In this document: positions 58,251 to 64,000 of the stretch, one piece after another | How the letters are laid out: each line of letters begins with the position of its first letter | How positions within the stretch are numbered: the first letter of the stretch is position 1 | Source: JALZOC01 sp038320555 | GTDB lineage: Bacteria; Acidobacteriota; Vicinamibacteria; Vicinamibacterales; 2-12-FULL-66-21 | Assembly (NCBI GenBank): GCA_038320555.1 | Contig: JBBQEJ010000001.1 | Span: 1-64,000, forward strand | DNA length: 64,000 nucleotides | Direction: 5' to 3' | Notes under the pieces: model-generated | What the model was told of the DNA's origin: nothing | What the model saw: only the letters and a program-made list of their open reading frames with translations | Database searches by the model: none | Translations under genes and position numbers: made by a program

Positions 58251-59453
58251 TCACGCCGGCTGTGAAGGCCCCGCCTGCAGCAGTCCGCGCGCATACGTGA
58301 TGATGTCGTCGGCTGAGCCCTGCAGTCCGCCGCCTTGTGCAAGATCGGGGCGTCCTCCCCCTTTTCCGCCGAACCGCTCGATCAGCTTTTTGAGGACGGC
58401 TGCGCTGTCGATCGTCCCGTCTGCGGCGCGCGCGATCGCGACGGCTGACGGCTGCGGCACGCTGAAAACCACCGCAACATACCCGGATCGCGCGGCAATC
58501 GCGGACGCAACGGCCTTCAATCCGTTCTGATCCCAGCCTTCCAGGGCCTCGATCACCACCTGGATGTTGCCATACCGCTCGGCACGATCTGCGAGCGCGG
58601 CCCCTTCGAACATCGCAAGCCGCATCTGCAGGTCTTTCAGGTGCCGCTTCGTTTCCTTCGCATCCGCCTGCAGCCGCTCGATTCCCGCAGGCAGTTCCAT
58701 CGGCAGCACCGACACGAGCCTGACGCTCGCCGCCATCGCGTCACGCAGCAGCCGATAGCCTTTGAGAGCGCGGACGCCGCACAGAAACTCGACCCGGGTG
58801 CCTCCACGAAAGCGCTCGGACGATTGAACGGCAATCGCACCGATAGCGCCCGTTCGCGCGACATGGGTGCCGCCGCAGGCGGAAATGTCGAAGTCCGCCA
58901 CCTCTATCAGTCGAAGCCTTCCCGTGCGAGCCGGCTCCTTTCGCAGAGGCAGCCTCGCGGCTTCCCCAGCATCAGCGAAGCGAATACCGACGGGACGATC
59001 CTCCCAGACGACGCGGTTCGAGTCGTCTTCAGCACGTTCGATCTCATTGGGTGACAACGGCCGATTGAGATCGATCGTCGACGACGCCGATCCAAGGTGA
59101 AAGCTCTCCGTACGCGCGCTGAACAGCCGATCGAAGGCGGCCGACAACACGTGCTGCCCCGTGTGCTGTTGCATGTGTTCGAAGCGGCGATCCCAGTCGA
59201 TAATCCCCCGGACCGGCCCGGGCTCGAGGGGAACGTCAACGACGTGCAGAATCAGGTCGTCGTCGCGATCCACGACCTCGATGACGGCGGCGGTGCCCAG
59301 CCGCCCCGTATCGAAGGGTTGTCCACCGGACGTCGGATAGAACGCGGTGCGGTCGAGCACTGCGGCGAGCCGTCCCTCGTATGGCTCGACACGCAACACG
59401 ATGGCGTCGAACTCGGCCAGGTAGGGATCGGTGTAATAGAGACGTTCAGTCAC
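58251..59453 (-). CDS. Alanyl-tRNA editing protein (AlaX type with DHHA1)
   Basis: 400 residues from GTG 59453, which overlaps the queC stop (GTGA). N-terminal part DRTAFYPTSGGQPFDTG, zinc ligands HMQQHTGQH (HxxxH) and CGGTHV (CxxxH) form the editing site that hydrolyses mischarged Ser- or Gly-tRNA(Ala). The long coiled segment and C-terminal DHHA1 domain (FGGKGGGRPDLAQGGG) make it the AlaX-L type. It is free-standing, without the catalytic AlaRS domain. Confidence 0.93.
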   Translation of the reverse strand: MTERLYYTDPYLAEFDAIVLRVEPYEGRLAAVLDRTAFYPTSGGQPFDTGRLGTAAVIEVVDRDDDLILHVVDVPLEPGPVRGIIDWDRRFEHMQQHTGQHVLSAAFDRLFSARTESFHLGSASSTIDLNRPLSPNEIERAEDDSNRVVWEDRPVGIRFADAGEAARLPLRKEPARTGRLRLIEVADFDISACGGTHVARTGAIGAIAVQSSERFRGGTRVEFLCGVRALKGYRLLRDAMAASVRLVSVLPMELPAGIERLQADAKETKRHLKDLQMRLAMFEGAALADRAERYGNIQVVIEALEGWDQNGLKAVASAIAARSGYVAVVFSVPQPSAVAIARAADGTIDSAAVLKKLIERFGGKGGGRPDLAQGGGLQGSADDIITYARGLLQAGPSQPA

Positions 59454-60124
59454 GGCCGGGCCCCGGCTGGATCGACGACTCCGGCCTGCGCGAAACCGCG
59501 CGCTCGAATGCGGCAACTGTCGCAGCGGCCGCACGGGAATCCTGACGGCGCCGGATCGTAACAACTATGCGTGAGGCCGTAATCGAGGTCGAGAGGGAGG
59601 CCTTCGCGGATGATCTCGGCCTTTGAGAGGTGCAGGAGCGGCGCCTTGATCTCGATCGATCGTCCCTCAATGCCCGCGCGAGTCGCAAGGGTCGCGACGC
59701 GCTCGAATGCGGCGAGGTACTCCGGCCGGCAGTCCGGATAGCCTGAGTAATCGAGCGCGTTCACGCCGAGGAGGATGGCGTCGGCGCCGATGACTTCGGC
59801 CCATCCGAGCGCGAGCGATAGAAAGATCGTGTTGCGCGCCGGAACGTACGTGGACGGAATGCCGCCGGATTCGAGCTCGCGGTCCTTCGGGATTTCGCCG
59901 TCACCGACGAGGGCGGAGCCGCCAAAAGCCGCAAGGTTCACGTCGAGCTCGACGTGCTTCACCACGTGCAGATTCCTGGCGACATCACGCGCCGCCTCGA
60001 TCTCGCGCGCATGCACCTGACCGTATCGCACCGTCAGCGCGTAGAGCTCGTACCCATCCCGCCGCGCCATGGCGCCGGCCGTGTAGGAATCCAACCCGCC
60101 GCTGAGTAAGAGGACTGCTTTCAT
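59450..60124 (-). CDS. queC: 7-cyano-7-deazaguanine synthase
   Basis: 224 residues from ATG 60124. PP-loop VLLLSGGLDSYTAGAMA, GIPSTYVPARNTIFLSLAL, ALDYSGYPDCRPEYLAAF and the C-terminal zinc motif HSCYDPAPSGFPCGRCDSCRIR are all present. It forms preQ0 from carboxy-deazaguanine, ammonia and ATP, a step to queuosine. The ribosome site GGAAG comes from the CTTCCGCC-type repeat lying before the gene. queE lies upstream on the same strand, 56 bases away. Confidence 0.95.
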   Translation of the reverse strand: MKAVLLLSGGLDSYTAGAMARRDGYELYALTVRYGQVHAREIEAARDVARNLHVVKHVELDVNLAAFGGSALVGDGEIPKDRELESGGIPSTYVPARNTIFLSLALGWAEVIGADAILLGVNALDYSGYPDCRPEYLAAFERVATLATRAGIEGRSIEIKAPLLHLSKAEIIREGLPLDLDYGLTHSCYDPAPSGFPCGRCDSCRIRARGFAQAGVVDPAGARP

Positions 60125-60131
60125 AATTGAT

Positions 60132-60174
60132 CTTCCGCCTGAAGGCGGAAGCCACAAAGGCGGAAGCCGCAAAG
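60132..60174. repeat. CTTCCGCC-type repeat between queE and queC
   Basis: The palindrome CTTCCGCCTGAAGGCGGAAG (60132-60151) is followed by CCACAAAGGCGGAAGCCGCAAAG, i.e. a second direct unit GGCGGAAGCCRCAAAG. It provides the ribosome site of queC. Confidence 0.7.
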
Positions 60175-60180
60175 TCTGAG

Positions 60181-60822
60181 CTAGACGCCCCTCACATCAG
60201 CGCCCCAGATGTACTTATGCGCCTGGAGCTGCAGCCTGACCGGAAGGCGATCTTCGAGAATCCACGCCGCGAGATCCCTGGACGGAAGGACGTTGTGTAC
60301 TGGCGAAAACAACACCGCCGCCGTGCGCCCGACGAGCCCGTGCCGGGCGACAACATCCCGTGCGTACTCGTAGTCGGCACTGTCGCGAATCACGAACTTG
60401 ACCTCGTCCTGGCGCGTCAGCAGCTCGAGGTTTTCCCAGTGGTTGTTCGCTGACTGGCCGCTGCCAGGGCACTTCACGTCCACGATGCGGATGACGGATG
60501 AGGGAACATCCTTGATGCTGAGGTGGCCTCCGGTTTCCACCATCACGATTCGTCCCAGGTCGAGAAGTTGTTGCATCAGCGGATACACGTCGCGCTGCAG
60601 GAGGGGCTCCCCGCCGGTGATTTCCACGAGATCGCACTCGTACGCCTCGACGCGGGACACGACCTCCGCCACGGCCATCTTTGTCCCCTCGGTGAACGCG
60701 TATGGCGTGTCGCACCAGGAACACCTGAGATCGCAGGCGGTCAGGCGCACGAACACGCACGGCCGGCCCGTGTGGGTCGATTCCCCCTGTATTGAATGGA
60801 AAATTTCGTTAATCGTGAGCAC
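60181..60822 (-). CDS. queE: 7-carboxy-7-deazaguanine synthase, radical SAM
   Basis: 213 residues from GTG 60822 (VLTINEIFHSIQGESTHTG). The [4Fe-4S] motif is CDLRCSWC (CX3CX2C), followed by DTPYAF and the glycine motif EITGGEPLLQ; VMVETGG and VDVKCPGSG are conserved. It rearranges carboxy-tetrahydropterin to carboxy-deazaguanine in queuosine synthesis. TACAAT ends 9 bases before the start (60837-60832). Longer in-frame extension upstream is antisense to the Spx-like gene and not real. Confidence 0.94.
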   Translation of the reverse strand: MLTINEIFHSIQGESTHTGRPCVFVRLTACDLRCSWCDTPYAFTEGTKMAVAEVVSRVEAYECDLVEITGGEPLLQRDVYPLMQQLLDLGRIVMVETGGHLSIKDVPSSVIRIVDVKCPGSGQSANNHWENLELLTRQDEVKFVIRDSADYEYARDVVARHGLVGRTAAVLFSPVHNVLPSRDLAAWILEDRLPVRLQLQAHKYIWGADVRGV

Positions 60823-60831
60823 TTTCTCTCT

Positions 60832-60876
60832 ATTGTACTTGGGGCGGGGCTGCGGGTCGTCCGCGACGAGTAGAAT
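60832..60876. promoter_or_regulatory. Divergent -10 elements of queE and the Spx/ArsC-like gene
   Basis: TACAAT (60837-60832, minus) ends 9 bases from the queE GTG, and TAGAAT (60871-60876, plus) ends 6 bases from the ATG at 60883. Both genes thus share 60 bases and both would give leaderless or nearly leaderless transcripts. Confidence 0.45.
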
Positions 60877-60882
60877 ACGGGG

Positions 60883-61218
60883 ATGCCAAAGACGACGTTT
60901 TACTGGAAGCCCACCTGAACAACGTGCCGCAACGCCAGAAGTTTTCTGGAGCAGCGTAAAGTGGCGATCGAAGAGCACGATATCAATCAGGAGCCCCCGG
61001 CCCGCGCATTTCTCGAGAAACACATCGAGGCGGACCATTTCCTCGATTTCGTGAGCACTCGAAGCCCCGTCTTCAAGCAACGGCCCCTGCCTCGGTCGAA
61101 GAAAGAGGCCATCGACCTGATGATGGAGCACCCGAACCTGATCAGGCGGCCGATTCTGATCCGCGGGTCCAGCGTCATATTCGGCTTCGATAAGGATGCG
61201 TATTCAAAGGCTGAGTAG
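60883..61218 (+). CDS. Spx/ArsC-family thioredoxin-fold protein, probable selenoprotein
   Basis: Read from the ATG at 60883 the frame gives MPKTTFYWKPT, then TGA (60916-60918), then TTCRNARSFLEQRK and on to the stop at 61218: 111 residues, the family's normal size. The TGA is exactly at the first Cys of the CxxC redox motif (family form PTCTTCRKA), so the protein would hold Sec12-x-x-Cys15. The remainder is intact and family-like: IEEHDINQEPP, DFVSTRSPVFK, NLIRRPILIRGSSVIFGFD. A SECIS-like hairpin follows the TGA. If read without Sec only an N-truncated, inactive frame from GTG 60961 would remain. Alternatives: a nonsense mutation or a base error. Function: redox or arsenate-reductase-like; RNA polymerase binding as in Spx is possible. 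Confidence 0.75.
60926..60955 (+). ncRNA. Putative bacterial SECIS element in the mRNA
   Basis: CCAGAA (60935-60940) and TTCTGG (60944-60949) pair perfectly around the loop GTT; the apical loop begins 22 bases after the TGA. A lower stem GCCGC/GCAGC (60926-60930 with 60951-60955, one mismatch) can extend it. Bacterial SECIS elements lie just after the UGA within the coding region with a short stem and a G in the first loop positions, which this matches. Confidence 0.6.
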
Positions 61219-61250
61219 AGCAGAGACCTCTTCCCTCCGCATAACCACGC

Positions 61251-62201
61251 ATGCCTGACATTCGCATCGGCACCTCCGGCTGGAGCTACCCCACGGGCAA
61301 GGGCACGTGGAACGGGATCTTCTATCCGGTGCCGCCCGGCCGCCGGTCGGGCCGTGGCGGTGCGTTCGACGACCTTCGATACTACGCCGAGCATTTTGAC
61401 ACCGTCGAGATCAACTCGACGTTCTACGGTGTGCCCGCTCCGGCCACAGCGCGGGGCTGGGTCGAGCGGACGCCGCCGGGCTTCGAGTTCTCGCTCAAGC
61501 TCTTTCAGAAATTCACCCATCCGGGGATGTTCCTCAAGGCCACCGGGAAGGATCCGTGGAATCTCGGGCAGGAAGATGTGGACGAGTTCCGGGCGGCGAT
61601 CGATCCGCTGGCGTCGGCCGGCAAGCTCGGCGCGCTGCTGGCGCAGTTCCCGGCCAGCTTCAAGAACGAACCGGACTCCCGCGCGTATCTCGCGTGGCTG
61701 CTGGAGCGATTTCAGGATTACCCCGTCGCGCTGGAGCTGCGCCACCGGAGCTGGAGCGATCAACCCGTCGAAACGCTGCAGCTCCTCGCGGCCTTCGGCG
61801 CCGCGTGGGCGCAGATCGACGAGCCGAAGTTCCGGCTTTCAATCCGGCAGAACCTGCTGCCGAACGTGCGGACCTTTTACTATCTGCGCCTTCACGGACG
61901 AAACGCCGCGCAGTGGTGGGGCCACGACAAGTCAGAGGATCGCTACAACTACCTGTACTCCGCCGAGGAGCTCCACCCGTTTGCCGAGGCCGCCAGGGAA
62001 GCCTCGCGCGAAGTGAAGAAGGCCTACCTTTACGCGAACAATCATTTCTCGGCGAAGTCCGTGGCGAATGCCGCGATCCTGAAGCACGATCTCGGACAGC
62101 CGCTTCCCGGCGAGTACCCGCAGGAATTCGTGGATCGCTATCCCGACCTGAAAGGGCTCGTCAAGGTGTTGCCGGACCCTCTTTTACGTACGCCTTCTTG
62201 A
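61251..62201 (+). CDS. DUF72 domain protein
   Basis: 316 residues. IRIGTSGWSYPTGKGTWNGIFYP at the start, FDTVEINSTFYGVPAPATARGWVERTPPGFEFSLKL, LGALLAQFPASFK, ALELRHRSW and FYYLRLHGRN with the C-terminal VKKAYLYANNHFSAKSVANA define the DUF72 (YecE-like) family, a TIM-barrel-like fold with an acidic pocket. No reaction is established. Its last 41 bases overlap the end of the convergent cyclophilin gene. Confidence 0.88.
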   Translation: MPDIRIGTSGWSYPTGKGTWNGIFYPVPPGRRSGRGGAFDDLRYYAEHFDTVEINSTFYGVPAPATARGWVERTPPGFEFSLKLFQKFTHPGMFLKATGKDPWNLGQEDVDEFRAAIDPLASAGKLGALLAQFPASFKNEPDSRAYLAWLLERFQDYPVALELRHRSWSDQPVETLQLLAAFGAAWAQIDEPKFRLSIRQNLLPNVRTFYYLRLHGRNAAQWWGHDKSEDRYNYLYSAEELHPFAEAAREASREVKKAYLYANNHFSAKSVANAAILKHDLGQPLPGEYPQEFVDRYPDLKGLVKVLPDPLLRTPS

Positions 62202-62718
62202 GGATATCGGCGATCTGAATCTTGTCGACGATGTCCATGCCCTTGATCACGCGGCCGAACACCGTGTACTTCGTGTCCCACTCGGGATGCGGCTTCGTAT
62301 TGATGAAGAACTGGCTGTCGGCCAGCCTGGGATCTGTGCCGGGATACGCCATCGCCACTGCCCCGCGTACGTGCCGCCGCTTTTTCGTGATCTCCGCCAC
62401 GCCGATCGGCTTCCCGCTGCCGGAGCGGCCCCACCACTCGCGCAGGGTGACGTTGCGTGACTGCGGATCGCCGATCTGGACGAGCCCGAATCCCGTGTCA
62501 CCGGCGCGATGAAAGCGCTGGCCGGTGTAGAAATTTCGTTTCACGAGGCCCACGATCTGCGCAACCGTCTTGGGCGCTTCCTCGGGGTATGTCTCGAACT
62601 CGATATTCCCCTTCACGGTCTCCAGCACGATCACGGGTCCTGCGCCCGGCGACGTCTGGCGCGCCGGCAGCGTGCCGGCCATCACGAGCAAGGCGCACAG
62701 GGCCAACCCGGTTCTCAT
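62161..62718 (-). CDS. Secreted peptidyl-prolyl isomerase, cyclophilin type
   Basis: 185 residues from ATG 62718 with GGGAG 5 bases upstream; signal peptide 1-18 (cut after LPA). Cyclophilin signatures are diverged: FYTGQRFHRAGDTGFGLVQIGDP, AVAMAYPGTDPRLADSQFFINTKP and YTVFGRVIKGMDIVDKI. The catalytic Arg is kept in FHRAG but the usual FIQGGD is changed. A periplasmic folding role is likely. It overlaps the DUF72 gene tail to tail. Confidence 0.88.
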   Translation of the reverse strand: MRTGLALCALLVMAGTLPARQTSPGAGPVIVLETVKGNIEFETYPEEAPKTVAQIVGLVKRNFYTGQRFHRAGDTGFGLVQIGDPQSRNVTLREWWGRSGSGKPIGVAEITKKRRHVRGAVAMAYPGTDPRLADSQFFINTKPHPEWDTKYTVFGRVIKGMDIVDKIQIADILKKAYVKEGPATP

Positions 62719-62749
62719 CTGCTCCCTTCCTTTCCCTGCTTGGGCGGCG

Positions 62750-63514
62750 CTACAGTGCCGCGTTACGGGCGCTCTTTTCAACCGCCACGTCAGCGGCGCT
62801 CTTTCCCACCCCCGCGCCACGAACGATCTTTCCCACCTTCGTGACGCCGATTCTCGGACAAACATCGGCGAGGACGCAAATTCCGCATAACGGGTACACC
62901 GGGCGGCACACGTTCTGTCCCCACGTCACGAGGTACAGATTGACGAGCGGCCACCATTTGCGGTGGACGGCCGCATACAGCGCGTGCTCGGTTTCATCGG
63001 GCGTGCGGGTCGCGACCCAGTCGAGGCGGTTGGAAATGCGGTGCACGTGCGTGTCGACGCAGATGTTATCCGCGCTGCGGTGCGCGAGAATCAGGACGAG
63101 GTTGGCGGTCTTGCGTCCGACGCCAGGCAGCGTCAGCAGCTCCTCCATGGTCGCCGGCACGACGCCGCTGTAGCGCGACAGGATCTGCTCGCACGTGCGT
63201 TTCACGTGCACGGCTTTGTTCCGGTAGAAACTCACCGGATAGATCAGGCGCTCGATTGCTTTCACCCGCAGCGCCGCCATCGTGCGCGGCGTGCGTGCCA
63301 CACGAAACAGCCGCGTAGATGCCGCGTGGGTGACAGCGTCCTTGGTCTGCGCCGACAGCATCGTCGCAATGAGGACCAGAAAGGGATCTTCCTGTTGATC
63401 CTCTGCGATTTTCTCGATCGCAGGTTCATCGAGCCCGTCGATCGCCTGCGCCAGCCGGCGCATCACCGCACGAATCCGTCCACGGGGAACGACCGGTTGC
63501 GGCGGGAGCGTCAT
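62750..63514 (-). CDS. nth: Endonuclease III (DNA glycosylase/AP lyase)
   Basis: 254 residues. Helix-hairpin-helix LPGVGRKTANLVL with catalytic Lys, VDTHVHRISNRL with catalytic Asp, MLSAQTKDAVTHAASTRLF, and the [4Fe-4S] loop CRPVYPLCGICVLADVC (CX6CX2CX5C). It removes oxidised pyrimidines from DNA. The C-terminus has an extra about 30 residues of Gly/Ala/Val after the iron-sulfur loop. Its ATG overlaps the preceding stop (ATGA). Confidence 0.94.
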   Translation of the reverse strand: MTLPPQPVVPRGRIRAVMRRLAQAIDGLDEPAIEKIAEDQQEDPFLVLIATMLSAQTKDAVTHAASTRLFRVARTPRTMAALRVKAIERLIYPVSFYRNKAVHVKRTCEQILSRYSGVVPATMEELLTLPGVGRKTANLVLILAHRSADNICVDTHVHRISNRLDWVATRTPDETEHALYAAVHRKWWPLVNLYLVTWGQNVCRPVYPLCGICVLADVCPRIGVTKVGKIVRGAGVGKSAADVAVEKSARNAAL

Positions 63515-64000
63515 ACCGGGGTCAGCGGTGCCCTGCCCGACAGCACCTCAAGCACGTTTCTGACCGCAAGATCGGCCATCGCGGTCCGTGTTTCGCGTGT
63601 GGCGCTGCCGAGGTGCGGCGCAAGCACGACGTTGTCGAGCGTAAGGAGTCCTTGAGGGACGAACGGTTCCTTGTCGAAGACGTCGAGCGCGGCGCCCGCG
63701 ATCATGTGCTCTTTCAGTGCCCAGACGAGCGCGTCTTCGTCGACGATCGAGCCCCGCGCGGTGTTCACGAGGAGCGCGGATCGTTTCATCCGCGCAAGCG
63801 TGCGGCGGCCGATCAGATGCCGGGTCTCCGGCGTGGCGGGCGTATGGATGGAAATCACGTCGGAGCTGACGAGCAGCTCGTCGAGCGACATGTCGTGCTT
63901 CGCAAAGACTGCCGTCATCCCGAACGCCGGCGCCTTTGCCGCCACCGCGCGACCGATCCGCCCCCGTCCGACAATACCCAGCTGCTTGCCACGAAGCTCC
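63511..64000 (-). CDS. D-isomer-specific 2-hydroxyacid dehydrogenase, 5' end outside
   Basis: Only the C-terminal about 163 residues are in the window; the frame continues beyond 64000. NAD-binding LGIVGRGRIGRAVAAKA, the catalytic residues Arg in LLVNTARGSIVDE, Glu in DVFDKEP and His in LAPHLGSATRETR are visible. The family includes glyoxylate/hydroxypyruvate reductases and phosphoglycerate dehydrogenase; the short end after the His (no ACT domain) excludes a long SerA. GRGRIG replaces the usual GxGxxG form only slightly. Coupled to nth. Confidence 0.92.
   Translation of the reverse strand, partial: ELRGKQLGIVGRGRIGRAVAAKAPAFGMTAVFAKHDMSLDELLVSSDVISIHTPATPETRHLIGRRTLARMKRSALLVNTARGSIVDEDALVWALKEHMIAGAALDVFDKEPFVPQGLLTLDNVVLAPHLGSATRETRTAMADLAVRNVLEVLSGRAPLTPV

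Noticed and set aside
60961..61218. Spx/ArsC-like gene starting at GTG 60961
   Set aside because: This start lacks the family's N-terminal strand and both redox residues; the frame from 60883 with TGA read as selenocysteine gives the full fold.
1..64000. tRNA, rRNA or tmRNA genes
   Set aside because: Reading the gaps I found no cloverleaf with a TTC-type T-arm and matching acceptor ends; sequences such as GTTCGAATCCC near 57592 lie inside a protein gene. A tRNAscan run would settle this.
1..64000. Insertion sequence, prophage or integrative element
   Set aside because: No transposase, integrase, phage structural or conjugation gene is present; gene content and composition are uniform apart from the small repeats.

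Overview
The window looks like chromosomal DNA of a high-GC, Gram-negative-type bacterium. I infer Acidobacteriota, most likely Vicinamibacteria. The reasons are an acidobacterial-type 'duplicated orphan permease' (5109-7640), a BlaI/M56 pair next to it, a TIGR02999-type ECF sigma factor coupled to a PknB-like kinase, TonB/TolC/Pal/MltB outer-membrane functions, and house-keeping genes of that group. This placement is inference; there is no rRNA or tRNA gene here. I see no phage, insertion sequence, CRISPR array or plasmid function. Genes are dense, many overlap by 1-17 bases, and large antisense ORFs are GC-driven shadows.

Layout. 1-2 kb: ECF sigma factor, FecR-like protein and a CxxCH heme-binding protein (minus strand). 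2-5 kb: a secreted Lys/Glu-rich protein and a Tat-type amidase. 5-11 kb: BlaI repressor, M56/BlaR1-like sensor protease with C-terminal repeats, and an ABC permease. 11-13.6 kb: cyclophilin, ECF sigma factor and Ser/Thr kinase, tightly coupled. 13.6-18 kb: TonB receptor, YfiR-like protein and hybrid histidine kinase; two of the three carry a one-base frameshift. 18-25 kb: MltB, then uppS-cdsA-dxr-rseP (isoprenoid/lipid/envelope) and pyrE-truA. 25-34 kb: TolC-like protein, two glycosyltransferases, a TIGR02757 protein, and a 1133-residue secreted Calx-beta/CARDB protein. 34-42.3 kb: pyrimidine genes pyrR-pyrB-pyrC plus an OPRT-like gene (minus) and pyrK-pyrD-pyrF (plus), on either side of a membrane phosphatase-like gene; pyrR is preceded by a convincing PyrR-binding RNA attenuator. 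42.3-48 kb: Pal, a methyltransferase, a GT-C type membrane protein, LarE with a LysW-like zinc ribbon, and a REC-PilZ regulator. 48-51 kb: metal P-type ATPase with its ArsR-family regulator and a perfect operator palindrome. 51-57 kb: ABC ATPase, permease, GldG-like and DUF4340 proteins, then PBP4-type carboxypeptidase. 57-64 kb: HEAT-repeat protein, AlaX, QueC, QueE, a Spx/ArsC-family gene, DUF72, cyclophilin, endonuclease III and a partial 2-hydroxyacid dehydrogenase.

Most notable points. (1) At 60883 a Spx/ArsC-family gene has an in-frame TGA exactly at the first position of its redox CxxC motif (UxxC), followed 22 nt later by a hairpin with a GTT apical loop that fits a bacterial SECIS element: a probable selenoprotein. 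(2) At least nine intergenic regions hold locus-specific arrays of degenerate 7-bp units kept in strict 7-nt register, several built as a run plus an inverted run. One such array (six units, 42 nt) sits in frame inside pyrF, and another encodes most of a 61-residue tail on the ArsR-family regulator. (3) Clear regulatory sites are visible: PyrR attenuator, ArsR operator, twin BlaI-type dyads and a TGACACA/TGTGTCA dyad inside a TTGACA/TACTAT promoter. (4) Several genes have a -10-like hexamer only 5-9 nt before the start codon, suggesting leaderless transcripts.
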